From: Clostridium chauvoei
Lineage (GTDB): Bacteria > Bacillota > Clostridia > Clostridiales > Clostridiaceae
Assembly (NCBI RefSeq): GCF_002327185.1
Contig: NZ_CP018624.1
Coordinates: 1,054,001 to 1,118,000 of the forward strand
Direction: 5' to 3'
Length of the DNA stretch: 64,000 nucleotides
In this document: positions 46,553-54,395 of the stretch, piece by piece
Layout: every line of letters begins with the position of its first letter
How positions within the stretch are numbered: position 1 is the first letter of the stretch
Program-made: the position numbers and the translations under genes
The notes under the pieces: model-generated
What the model was told of the DNA's origin: nothing
Databases searched by the model: none
Seen by the model: only the letters and a program-made list of their open reading frames with translations

Positions 46553-46744
46553 ATGGATATAGAAAAAGGTAAGATAGTTGAAGTAAGCGATAAGAAAAAT
46601 AATGTTACTAAATACATTCAAGTAATTAAAAATAAAAATATAAATGAATTAAAAGAGATAGAAGCAGAAAGCTTAAATGCATTAATGTCCAAAGTTAGAG
46701 GGCAAATTATAGAATGGGAATCTAATTATAAAATATTAAGGTAG
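46553..46744 (+). CDS. Small hypothetical protein
   Basis: 63 residues, RBS AAGGAGG 7 bases before the ATG. Charged, no membrane helix, no motif recognised. Six bases before the next gene, so both are probably one unit. Confidence 0.65.
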   Translation: MDIEKGKIVEVSDKKNNVTKYIQVIKNKNINELKEIEAESLNALMSKVRGQIIEWESNYKILR

Positions 46745-46750
46745 GAAAAG

Positions 46751-47299
46751 ATGATAGATATTTTAAGTTGTATAAAACCAATATCAGAACAAGAATTTAA
46801 AAATTTAGTAAATATAAGATTAAATAACATATTTGAAGGATTAGAAAAATATAATAATTCCACTCTTTTAAGTAGCATTAATAAAGATTTTTTAATAAAA
46901 GAAAAAAGCTTTATTAGTTTTATGGAAAAATCCTTTGATATAAATAAAGAAAAAAATAAGGATAAGCCATTGATAATAGATTTTTATTTGAAAGATTTAG
47001 ATTATGAATCCTTTAATAGATTAAGTGAATTATTAGATGAAGAGGATAAATATATTTTAAATAAGATAAAAAATAATATAAATTTAAATACAAATTACTT
47101 TATTATTGAGGACAAAAGATTAGTACCTTTTTTTGTGAAGCTATCTACAAGAGAGTTGTTTTTTATAACATTTTATTTTACACAACTACCAATAACAATA
47201 TGGGGTAATTATGAATTGAAATTTCCAACCTTTTATATAGAAGATGAAGTATTTCAAAAATATAAATTGCTTGCAGAAGATAATAAATTAATTTTATAG
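46751..47299 (+). CDS. Hypothetical protein
   Basis: 182 residues, not recognised. Lys/Asn/Leu-rich, mainly helical in the first half; the C-terminal half has strand-like segments (FVKLSTRELFFITFYFTQLP). RBS is weak (AGGAAAAG). Follows the 63-residue gene and ends at a bidirectional terminator. Confidence 0.65.
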   Translation: MIDILSCIKPISEQEFKNLVNIRLNNIFEGLEKYNNSTLLSSINKDFLIKEKSFISFMEKSFDINKEKNKDKPLIIDFYLKDLDYESFNRLSELLDEEDKYILNKIKNNINLNTNYFIIEDKRLVPFFVKLSTRELFFITFYFTQLPITIWGNYELKFPTFYIEDEVFQKYKLLAEDNKLIL

Positions 47300-47301
47300 C
47301 A

Positions 47302-47338
47302 AATATAAGACTAGTAGGATTTTTACTAGTCTTATATT
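47302..47338. terminator. Bidirectional terminator
   Basis: 15-base arms (47302-47316 and 47324-47338, AATATAAGACTAGTA type) between convergent genes; T runs on both sides. Confidence 0.88.
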
Positions 47339-47797
47339 TTAACTACAAAAATTAGATTTAACTATAGTAGAAAGTCTAAATTCTCCATTATCTAATGCTC
47401 GTACATACCAAGATACTGGAGAAGATAATAAGGCATCATAATCATTAAATATTTGAACATAATTTTTTTTAAGAATAGGATATAAAATTTTAATAGTATC
47501 ACTTTCTTTAATTACAATTAAAGGCATATATTCATTATCTGTACATAAATAATTTAGAGAATCTAAATGAACTTCTAAGATCTTTCCATTAAAATATGAA
47601 TCACAAATATAAATCTCTTTAGTTTTTATATTCTTAAGAATTACAGTAATATCTCCTAAAGTATCTAATGTTAAAGCTCTAAGTTTAATTTTCAAGGTAT
47701 AATTTATTAAACTAAAACCATCTATTTCTTTTTTTATAAAATCAGAATTTGATAATTGATTCTTTAAAAAATCGATTTTTTCCAATGTACTTTTCAT
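47339..47797 (-). CDS. Hypothetical protein
   Basis: 152 residues, RBS GGAGG (minus strand) before the ATG at 47797. Not recognised. After a helical start it is largely beta (YTLKIKLRALTLDTLGDITVILKN, YICDSYFNGKILEVHLDSL). No signal peptide or membrane helix. The 203 bases between it and the next gene are AT-rich and show no further feature. Confidence 0.65.
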   Translation of the reverse strand: MKSTLEKIDFLKNQLSNSDFIKKEIDGFSLINYTLKIKLRALTLDTLGDITVILKNIKTKEIYICDSYFNGKILEVHLDSLNYLCTDNEYMPLIVIKESDTIKILYPILKKNYVQIFNDYDALLSSPVSWYVRALDNGEFRLSTIVKSNFCS

Positions 47798-48000
47798 TAT
47801 AATCCTCCCATAAATTTTTTTGTTAATAATTATAATATTAAAAATTTCAATTTAGGTTACTTTGATAATAAATAATTATATGAATAAAAAGTAAGTTTTA
47901 GAAGAAGTATAAAATTTATTTAATAATAAGTAATAATTTTACAGATATATTTTAATAAAAAATACAAAAAATAAACAAAAGAAGGAGAGGAGGATTTTTT

Positions 48001-48648
48001 GTGTCAGATAACGTAATTACTACTATAATATCAGCTTCAGCCATTGTAAGTGGATCATTAATAGGTGCTATTTTCAGTTATTATATAAGTAAAAAAACTA
48101 CATCAAAGTCAATAAAAGAGCAATATAGAATACAAGAAGCTAATCGTGAATATGAAGAGAAATATAAAATAAAAGAAAAATGTACTTATGCCAATGTAGT
48201 TAGATTAGACATTTGTACAGCTATATTTCAAAGTATTAGAAGTCTTCAAAATAAAGAAAATATATCATATTTATATATTTTACCTATAAGTAAAGAATAT
48301 CAAAAGGCTGTTGCATCTTTAAGTGATAAGTATTCTCTAAAAGAGTTAAGTTACATATATCAGCTTTATGGAATTATAGAGAAGGTTAATAAAGATATTT
48401 ATAATTGGACATATGATAATGTAGAAGGCTACAAAATGATTAAAAGAGGATTTTTAGATATATTAAAAAAATTATACGGAGAAAATTATAAAAAGATATT
48501 AAAAATAGAAATTGATAAACTTAGTTATGAAGATCTTTATAATAATGATTTAATAAAAGAAGGGTATAAAGAAGTTTTAATGACATTAGATAATTTATGT
48601 TATGCTGAAAATTTAATAAAAGAAAAAGAAGAGCAATCATCAAAATAA
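48001..48648 (+). CDS. Hypothetical membrane-anchored protein
   Basis: 215 residues, GTG start after GGAGAGGAGG. One N-terminal membrane helix with small residues (VITTIISASAIVSGSLIGAI), then a Lys-rich region with a long predicted helix (KSIKEQYRIQEANREYEEKY) and a helical C-terminal domain. Single-pass protein with cytoplasmic bulk; family not recognised. Confidence 0.68.
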   Translation: MSDNVITTIISASAIVSGSLIGAIFSYYISKKTTSKSIKEQYRIQEANREYEEKYKIKEKCTYANVVRLDICTAIFQSIRSLQNKENISYLYILPISKEYQKAVASLSDKYSLKELSYIYQLYGIIEKVNKDIYNWTYDNVEGYKMIKRGFLDILKKLYGENYKKILKIEIDKLSYEDLYNNDLIKEGYKEVLMTLDNLCYAENLIKEKEEQSSK

Positions 48649-48664
48649 GTTGATTGCTTTTTAA
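48632..48664 (+). terminator. Terminator overlapping the end of the preceding gene
   Basis: Arms AGCAATCA (48632-48639) and TGATTGCT (48651-48658), followed by TTTT. Confidence 0.75.
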
Positions 48665-48746
48665 CTTGCAAAGTATATTAAGGAAAATTTAAGAATTAAT
48701 AATAAGAATTAAGAAAATTTTAATGCAAAATAGTAAAATAATGTAA

Positions 48747-48781
48747 TATAATAAAGGTGTACTATGTGATATAGTACACCT
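48747..48781 (+). promoter_or_regulatory. -10 box and YtrA-type operator, cut off from its operon by an IS
   Basis: -10 TATAAT at 48747-48752, then an inverted repeat with 11-bp arms (AGGTGTACTAT 48755-48765, ATAGTACACCT 48771-48781). Written as GGTGTA-N13-TACACC, it has the same architecture as the AGTGTA-N13-TACACT operator I recall for Bacillus YtrA. The matching YtrA-type regulator gene is at 51205, beyond the 1755-bp IS. Confidence 0.65.
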
Positions 48782-48791
48782 AGTAATATTA

Positions 48792-50546
48792 GATAGTGTA
48801 AAGTTTCGTATGAAAAAATAGCTTATGGCTAATTTGGAATAATAGTTAAAAATATCTTTATAATATCTAAGAAAATTTTAAAATTGAATATGCTAAAAAG
48901 ACCTTCGGTAACGGAGGCAAAAACTTAATCAATATTTGATTTTATGATTTATCAAGAAGTTTGTGATTCTTGCATATGTAATATGGTTTGTTGACCGAGA
49001 CTGATAAGAATTTGCCACTTTGCAGACATATTGTCAATACCATCTAGTTGCTTTAATTCGTTTAAAGGACGCCAGTAATTGTAAGGATGCGGGCGTAAGA
49101 AGTTGTAATAAGCAACCCAAAGGGAGAAGCCATAAAGAGCACCTTCATCACTTCCATAACCACAGGTACCCCTGTAGGAAGATTTAAAGGTACGGTTTAA
49201 ACGCTCTACAACTTGCTTAACCCAACGAAATTCTTCAGATACTGGATCATCGTTAGTAAGTCCGATAACTTGAGTTAGATTAAATTCTTTATTTTTTTCT
49301 AATTCAAATTGTTGCTTCGCTAACGGATATGAACTGTAACCATCGGCAACGAAGTTTAAAGCTTTTCCAGGGAAGTCTTTAAACTTATCAAAAGCCATAC
49401 GCATTGCTAGTATACAAGGGCCAGTATCTCTTGTATCAGATACTTGATAACCTAGAATAGACCTTTTACAAGCATCCATTACAATCCAGACATAATGCTT
49501 AATGCCTTTTACTTTTATATAAGTTTCATCGGCAGAAAGTATTTTAGAGGGTTTGTAATCAAAGGTATCAACAAACGGCTTAATAACAGCAGCTGCTGTT
49601 AGAGCATAATTAGCAACAGTTCTATGTGAAATTTTTATTCCATGAACTTCTTTTAAAACATGAGCTGTTTGTCTTGTAGACATTTTACAATTAACGTGAT
49701 AAGTCAAGCATAGTCCCATTATATGCGGGCTAAACTTCTTAAAACTAAATCCGGTAGCATGTTTTGATATTGGATATAGATCCATTTTAAAGAAGTTAAT
49801 ATTAAATTCACGATATATGTAATGAAGCTTATACTTGTATTTATCACAAGGATCAATATTCTTTGGAAGATTCTTAAGATTTCTTTGATAGTATAAGCAT
49901 TTAGAATTATTGCATTTATGTATTTTAAAGTGCTTGCGTTGCTTTTGTTCCGTAAGCGTAGCACCGCAATAAGGACATATAAATACTATTGGTTTAGTTG
50001 TGTGATTAGTTTCTTTAAATGTAAGACCACAAACTTTACATTGAAACTGTCCTTTACTGCCATTGTTATCGTATATATATTCATGTGGTGCACCACACTT
50101 AGGACATTTAGTTTTTTTAGGGATAGACTTCCCGTTCCGTCTTTGGACGGGTTTTACGGTCTTGTTATATTTATGTTTGTAATAAGCTAAAAGTAATATA
50201 TAGTCTACCTTTTCAAATCTAATAATTGTGGGTAGCTTATCTACTTTGAATTTTTGGTATTCTGGACTATTAGAATCATCAAATATCATCTGGTTAAGTG
50301 GAATATGTTTTGAGATGAATAAAAGTAATTGACCGATAATGGCAATTAAATATTGATTATAAGTAATTAAATAAGTTATAATTGAATCCATAATAACGAC
50401 ATCCTTTCATGTGTGATTTTGTTTGGTTAGAGATTCAATTTTAACATGAAATTAGGGGGTCGTTATTTTTTTATACAAAAAAACTGGCGAAACCTTGATA
50501 TATAAAGATTTAAAAAGAAAAGTAGTGTAAAAAACTTTACACTAAC
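48792..50546 (-). mobile_element. IS6-like insertion sequence, copy 1
   Basis: 1755 bp. Ends GATAGTGTAAAG (left) and CTTTACACTAAC (right), which are inverted repeats with one mismatch. Flanked by the 8-bp target duplication TAATATTA (48784-48791 and 50547-50554). The right end also holds an internal hairpin (AGTGTAAA / TTTACACT, about 50524-50543). Matches copy 2 at an offset of 5604 bases, and the two transposases are identical. Confidence 0.95.
48952..50391 (-). CDS. DDE transposase with two zinc ribbons (IS6/IS240-like catalytic core)
   Basis: 479 residues. N-terminal zinc ribbons CPKC ... CKVC (96-121) and CPYC ... CNNSKC (139-165), a HTH-like region (about 225-262), then a DDE domain: Asp288 (SADETYIKVKG), Asp350 (VADGYSSY) and Glu396 (QVVERLNRTFK). 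The 8-bp duplication and the DDE spacing fit the IS6 family, but typical IS6 transposases are about 230 residues, so this is a long form with an added N-terminal zinc domain. Confidence 0.92.
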   Translation of the reverse strand: MDSIITYLITYNQYLIAIIGQLLLFISKHIPLNQMIFDDSNSPEYQKFKVDKLPTIIRFEKVDYILLLAYYKHKYNKTVKPVQRRNGKSIPKKTKCPKCGAPHEYIYDNNGSKGQFQCKVCGLTFKETNHTTKPIVFICPYCGATLTEQKQRKHFKIHKCNNSKCLYYQRNLKNLPKNIDPCDKYKYKLHYIYREFNINFFKMDLYPISKHATGFSFKKFSPHIMGLCLTYHVNCKMSTRQTAHVLKEVHGIKISHRTVANYALTAAAVIKPFVDTFDYKPSKILSADETYIKVKGIKHYVWIVMDACKRSILGYQVSDTRDTGPCILAMRMAFDKFKDFPGKALNFVADGYSSYPLAKQQFELEKNKEFNLTQVIGLTNDDPVSEEFRWVKQVVERLNRTFKSSYRGTCGYGSDEGALYGFSLWVAYYNFLRPHPYNYWRPLNELKQLDGIDNMSAKWQILISLGQQTILHMQESQTS

Positions 50547-50569
50547 TAATATTAAAAGGGAGGGTATTT

Positions 50570-51202
50570 ATGAAGAAACCTACATTAATTGCCACGGCTG
50601 CATTATCATTTGCATTATTATTTATATTTACATTTTCAAATAAAGTAGATATGTATGAGAAAAAGGTAATCTATAATGAACCAATTAAAGCGTTGGAAAA
50701 TTTTATTAAGTATTCTAATATACTTGAGGAAGCTAAAGTTAATAAATCAAGATATAAACTAGTTAGAACTAATGAATTTTATGAAAGTATATCAAGAAGA
50801 TATAGGCTATATTTAGGAGATAATAAGCAAGAAAATAGAATGATGGGTTTTTATTCAATACCAACATTTATAGAATCTTACAAAATTGAAGAACTTAAAG
50901 AAAATCAAGTAGAGAGCATAAAACTTAATCATGAGGAATCTTACTCTATAATAGAAAATTATAAAAGACCAATAGATATAAAGTACTTTAAAGTAACAGG
51001 GAAATGTCTTAGAGATTATAATTGGAGTAGAAATAATTTAAATGATAAGGGTGTCCTTAAAAAAGAAGCTTTTGAGAATATCGAAAAAAATACAGGTATA
51101 TTTAATGGAAATTATGTTTTTATTGTTGTAGATGAAGGTGAAGGATATGTTGTTGATTATTATGAAGAAATAGGTAGTTACGATGTATCTAGGGAGGAAT
51201 AG
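50570..51202 (+). CDS. Hypothetical exported or membrane-anchored protein of the ABC operon
   Basis: 210 residues: N-terminal signal or anchor helix (LIATAALSFALLFIFTFS, 5-22), no lipobox, then a soluble domain rich in Tyr, Lys and Glu. Not recognised. RBS GGGAGGG remains downstream of the IS, but the native promoter was separated from it by copy 1 of the IS. Two bases before the GntR gene, so it is the first gene of the YtrA-type operon. Confidence 0.7.
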   Translation: MKKPTLIATAALSFALLFIFTFSNKVDMYEKKVIYNEPIKALENFIKYSNILEEAKVNKSRYKLVRTNEFYESISRRYRLYLGDNKQENRMMGFYSIPTFIESYKIEELKENQVESIKLNHEESYSIIENYKRPIDIKYFKVTGKCLRDYNWSRNNLNDKGVLKKEAFENIEKNTGIFNGNYVFIVVDEGEGYVVDYYEEIGSYDVSREE

Positions 51203-51204
51203 AT

Positions 51205-51588
51205 ATGATAAAAATAGATGCAAGAAGTAGTACACCTATCTATGAACAAATAATAATTGGAATAAAAGAACTTATATTGAAGGGAATTATTAAACCAGGA
51301 GAAAAACTTCCTTCAGTGAGAGAATTATCAGTTATGGTCACTGTAAATCCTAATACGATAAGTAAAGCTTATGGAGAGTTGGAAAAAGATGGAGCAATAG
51401 AGAGTTTAAGAGGGAGGGGAACCTTTGTGGTAGAAGATTATAAACCTAAACATTTAGAAGAAAAGTTTAAAAAGATTAAAAATGAATTAAAAAAAATAAT
51501 GTTAGAAGCAAAATATCTAGGTCTTAAAAAAGAAGATTTAATTAAAGCCCTTAATGAGTGTTTTAACGACATAGAGGGAGGAGAATAG
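51205..51588 (+). CDS. GntR family regulator, YtrA subfamily
   Basis: 127 residues. Winged helix KLPSVRELSVMVTVNPNTISKAYGELEKDGAIESLRGRGTFV (about 34-75) with the NPNTISKAY helix, followed by a short C-terminal helical dimerisation domain, as in YtrA. Such regulators repress their own ABC operon. Its probable operator is at 48755-48781. The stop is directly followed by the ATPase gene. Confidence 0.92.
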   Translation: MIKIDARSSTPIYEQIIIGIKELILKGIIKPGEKLPSVRELSVMVTVNPNTISKAYGELEKDGAIESLRGRGTFVVEDYKPKHLEEKFKKIKNELKKIMLEAKYLGLKKEDLIKALNECFNDIEGGE

Positions 51589-52488
51589 ATGCTAGAAGTT
51601 AATAGCTTATCATTAAATTTAGGTGATAAATTAATATTAGATGATATAAATTTTACATTAAAAAAGTCAACTATTCTTGGTTTAGTAGGACCAAGTGGTG
51701 TAGGCAAAACTTCATTAATTAGAACTTTAGTAGGTATATATGAAGGTACTAAGGGTGAAGTGTTATTAAATGGGAAGAGTATTTATGATAATGCAGAAGC
51801 TAAGAAAAAATTAGCTTATGTTCCTGATGAACATAATAGTTTTTATTTAATAACTATTAAAGAAATAGTTAATTATTATAAATCAATATATGATAATTTT
51901 GATGAACATAAGTTTAATGAAATAAATAGAATATTTAAAATTCCTATAGATAAGAGGTTTTTTCAATTATCTAAGGGTATGAAGGTTAGAGTTAATTTAA
52001 TGATATCTTTATCATTAAAGAGTGAATTTTTAGTTTTAGATGAACCAACATCGGGGTTGGATCCTATTTTAAAAGAAAAAGTTCTAAAGCTTATAATGAA
52101 AGAAGTATCGGAAGAAGGTAAAGGAGTTATTATTAGCTCTCATAATCTAATAGAACTTGAGAGACTATGTGATGATATAATAATGCTTGATGAAGGAAAA
52201 ATAGCATATCATAACTCTTTAGAAGGTATTAAGAAAAATATAAAGAAAATACAAGTAGCTTTTGATATGCCTGTTTATAAAGAAGATTTAAGTATTATAG
52301 ATGGTATATTTAGTATCTCACAAATAGGGAGAGTTTTTACAATAGTTACTGATAAGTATAATAAAGATTTTAAAAAACATTTAAATAAATTTGAACCTTT
52401 ATTTATAGAAGAAATTGATTTAAGTTTAGAAGAGGTATTTATTCATAAATTAGAAAAGGAGGATGATTATGAGAAAATATTTAAATAG
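51589..52488 (+). CDS. ABC transporter ATP-binding protein
   Basis: 299 residues. Walker A GPSGVGKTS (about 34-42), Q-loop region, signature LSKGMKVRVNLM (about 127-138, LSKGM in place of LSGGQ, common in YtrB-type proteins), Walker B FLVLDEPTSGLD (about 148-159) and H-loop SSHNLIELE. C-terminal extension of about 85 residues. Partner of the permease, which overlaps its 3' end by 20 bases. Confidence 0.94.
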   Translation: MLEVNSLSLNLGDKLILDDINFTLKKSTILGLVGPSGVGKTSLIRTLVGIYEGTKGEVLLNGKSIYDNAEAKKKLAYVPDEHNSFYLITIKEIVNYYKSIYDNFDEHKFNEINRIFKIPIDKRFFQLSKGMKVRVNLMISLSLKSEFLVLDEPTSGLDPILKEKVLKLIMKEVSEEGKGVIISSHNLIELERLCDDIIMLDEGKIAYHNSLEGIKKNIKKIQVAFDMPVYKEDLSIIDGIFSISQIGRVFTIVTDKYNKDFKKHLNKFEPLFIEEIDLSLEEVFIHKLEKEDDYEKIFK

Positions 52489-53481
52489 AAGCATTTTTTA
52501 TCAAGGAGATGCAAATATTATATTACCTTTAGTAGCATGTTATATAGGAGCTTTTATTTTTCAAAGTACCATAATTAATAAGTGGTTTGGATATTTAAAA
52601 TATCAAGTTTTATATACAACTACAGAAAAATACTTGTCCTCTAGTAATGACATATTTATTTTATTATTATTAGTTTTATATTTAAGTATAATTTATATGA
52701 TATCAGTTGGAATTTTTAAAAGGAAAAAGTGGTCTACACTTTTATCAGGACCTTTTAGTAAAAAAGATATTAGAAGAAGAGAATTAATTTTGGTAATAAT
52801 GTCAACAATGGTATTTTTTATTATTTATTATATATTAATAATTAGCGGATATATTAGGAATTCTGAATTAATTAGTTATTTAAATGTATTTAATAATGTA
52901 ATAATACTTGATTTTATAAGAATGTTTTCAATATCTATTTTAGTAATTGGAGGATTATTTTTTTTAGATTCTCTTTTTCTAATTTATATATGCTAATTTT
53001 TAGTGTGGTTTTTATAGGAATTTATTCTATAACATTAATTTTAAATATAGAGTTTTTATTTAATTACTATATACGTTTTAACTCTATAGTTAAACCAATT
53101 ACGAATTTTATCTTTAATTATAATTACTATAATACAAAAATTATAGAATTTTTTACAGTAGCAATAATGATTATTCTAATTGGAATTATATTAGGTTTAA
53201 TTTCGAGCTTATTAACTAATAAAATTAAAGTTGAAAATATGACAAATGGAATAATGTTTAAAATACCTAAAAAGGTAGGACTATTTATGATATATACTTT
53301 TAATGGGTTATTATTATCACCATTTATAGTAGAAACTATAAATGTAAATTTATTCTACAGTTCAATGGATAGAAATGTTATTTTAATAATAGGAATTATA
53401 TGTATAATAGTACTATCTGTAATATCATATTTTATTGTAAGAAAAATAAAAGGTAAAAGAAAAAGCGGGTTAATTACTTAA
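52469..53481 (+). pseudogene. ABC transporter permease, single-base frameshift
   Basis: Membrane partner of the ATPase. ATG 52469 is chosen since AGGAGG then has 8-base spacing. Frame 2 (to 52996) has four membrane helices and ends GLFFLDSLFLIYIC; frame 1 (from 52990) resumes MLIFSVVFIGIYSITLIL and adds four more helices to 53481. One missing base between about 52958 and 52996 explains it; the T8 run at 52958-52965 is the obvious place. Joined length is about 337 residues. The 3' end overlaps the convergent padR by 8 bases. Confidence 0.8.
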
Positions 53482-53863
53482 CCAGCATTTCTATCATAAC
53501 ATCTAAAGTGGATTTTGTTTTATTTAAATTATTAACATAATCGCTAATATGGTTTTTATAATAATATACTCCTTCGTCAGTGATGGAGTATATTTTTTTA
53601 CTTCTCTTATTTAAGAATTCATCACCACTCCAATGACTTTTTACATAGCCTTTAGTTTCTAAATCATAAAGAGTTTCATATATAGTACTAGAAGAGACTG
53701 GGAAAGGTAATTCAGATCCTTCGAATCTATATTTGAAGGCTTCTAAAACTTTATTACCAAAAATAGTTTCTCCTTTAGCAAGTTCTTTAAGAATATAAAA
53801 GCTATAAAGCATTTTCGTATTAACTACGTTTCTAGGTGCAACAAGTCTATTTCTTTTATCCAT
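53474..53863 (-). CDS. PadR family transcriptional regulator
   Basis: 129 residues. Winged helix SSSTIYETLYDLETKGYVKSHW (about 57-78) preceded by LYSFYILKELAKGETIFGNKVLEAF, then KRSKKIYSITDEGVYYYKNH, the PadR pattern. Convergent with the ABC permease, so it may respond to the same signals but is not in that operon. RBS GGAG on the minus strand. Confidence 0.88.
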   Translation of the reverse strand: MDKRNRLVAPRNVVNTKMLYSFYILKELAKGETIFGNKVLEAFKYRFEGSELPFPVSSSTIYETLYDLETKGYVKSHWSGDEFLNKRSKKIYSITDEGVYYYKNHISDYVNNLNKTKSTLDVMIEMLVK

Positions 53864-54034
53864 AAAATTACTCTCCTTTAATTTAATTACATATTAATTT
53901 TAACATGTTTTTTATAAAAAATCTACTTAAATAAAATACTCGTAAATGATAATAAATAAAAAAGTTAATTTATAGAACCAAAATAATGATAAAAGAATAA
54001 TATGTACTATACAAAAGAGTAGGAGTTGATGAAC

Positions 54035-54277
54035 ATGTCAAAGAAATCATGTAAGTCATGCTGTTGTTGTAACAGTTGTTGTAACAGTTGCTGTTCACGA
54101 GGTTGTGGATGTAGTAATAGGTGTGGTTGTAACTATAATAATTGTGGCGGTGGCTGTGGCGGTTGTGGCGGCTATGGTGGCGGCTGCGGTGGTTATGGTT
54201 GCGGCGGAGGATGGGGAGGCGCTTGTGGCGGTTGGTTCCCATTATTATTTATACTATTATTATTTGGCGGCTGTTGA
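54035..54277 (+). CDS. Cys/Gly-rich small protein with C-terminal hydrophobic tail
   Basis: 80 residues from ATG 54035 (AGGAG 10 bases upstream; ATG 54029 is too close). It holds 20 cysteines: first CCCC/CC/CC clusters (residues 6-20), then alternating GCGC, then a glycine-rich CGGYGGGCGG stretch, then WFPLLFILLLFGGC. The Gly-rich body with a short hydrophobic end recalls YjcZ/SscA-type sporulation peptides and spore-coat proteins, but the cysteine content is far higher. GC content is well above its neighbours. It could be a spore coat cross-linking protein or a metal-binding peptide; not established. Confidence 0.7.
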   Translation: MSKKSCKSCCCCNSCCNSCCSRGCGCSNRCGCNYNNCGGGCGGCGGYGGGCGGYGCGGGWGGACGGWFPLLFILLLFGGC

Positions 54278-54290
54278 TGGTAAAATAAGT

Positions 54291-54322
54291 AAAAGGGTGC
54301 TTTGCACCCTTTTATTTATTTG
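54291..54322 (+). terminator. Rho-independent terminator after the Cys/Gly-rich gene
   Basis: 10-bp stem AAAAGGGTGC / GCACCCTTTT with a 3-base loop, then T-rich. Confidence 0.92.
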
Positions 54323-54347
54323 TTTTACTATAATTGTATCCATACAT

Positions 54348-54376
54348 TTGACTAAAGGAGCTTTGGTAAATATTAT
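54348..54376 (+). promoter_or_regulatory. Sigma A-like promoter, now facing the IS copy 2
   Basis: -35 TTGACT (54348-54353), 17-base spacer, -10 TATTAT (54371-54376). Predicted start about 54383, 12 bases before the IS. Before the insertion it would have been the promoter of the B6 operon at 56174. Confidence 0.65.
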
Positions 54377-54395
54377 ATAAACATAAAGAATGTTG

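Noticed and set aside
49918-50190. Plus-strand reading frames of 90 codons inside both IS copies (also 55522-55794)
   Set aside because: They are antisense to the transposase zinc-ribbon region, have no ribosome binding site and show no protein motif.
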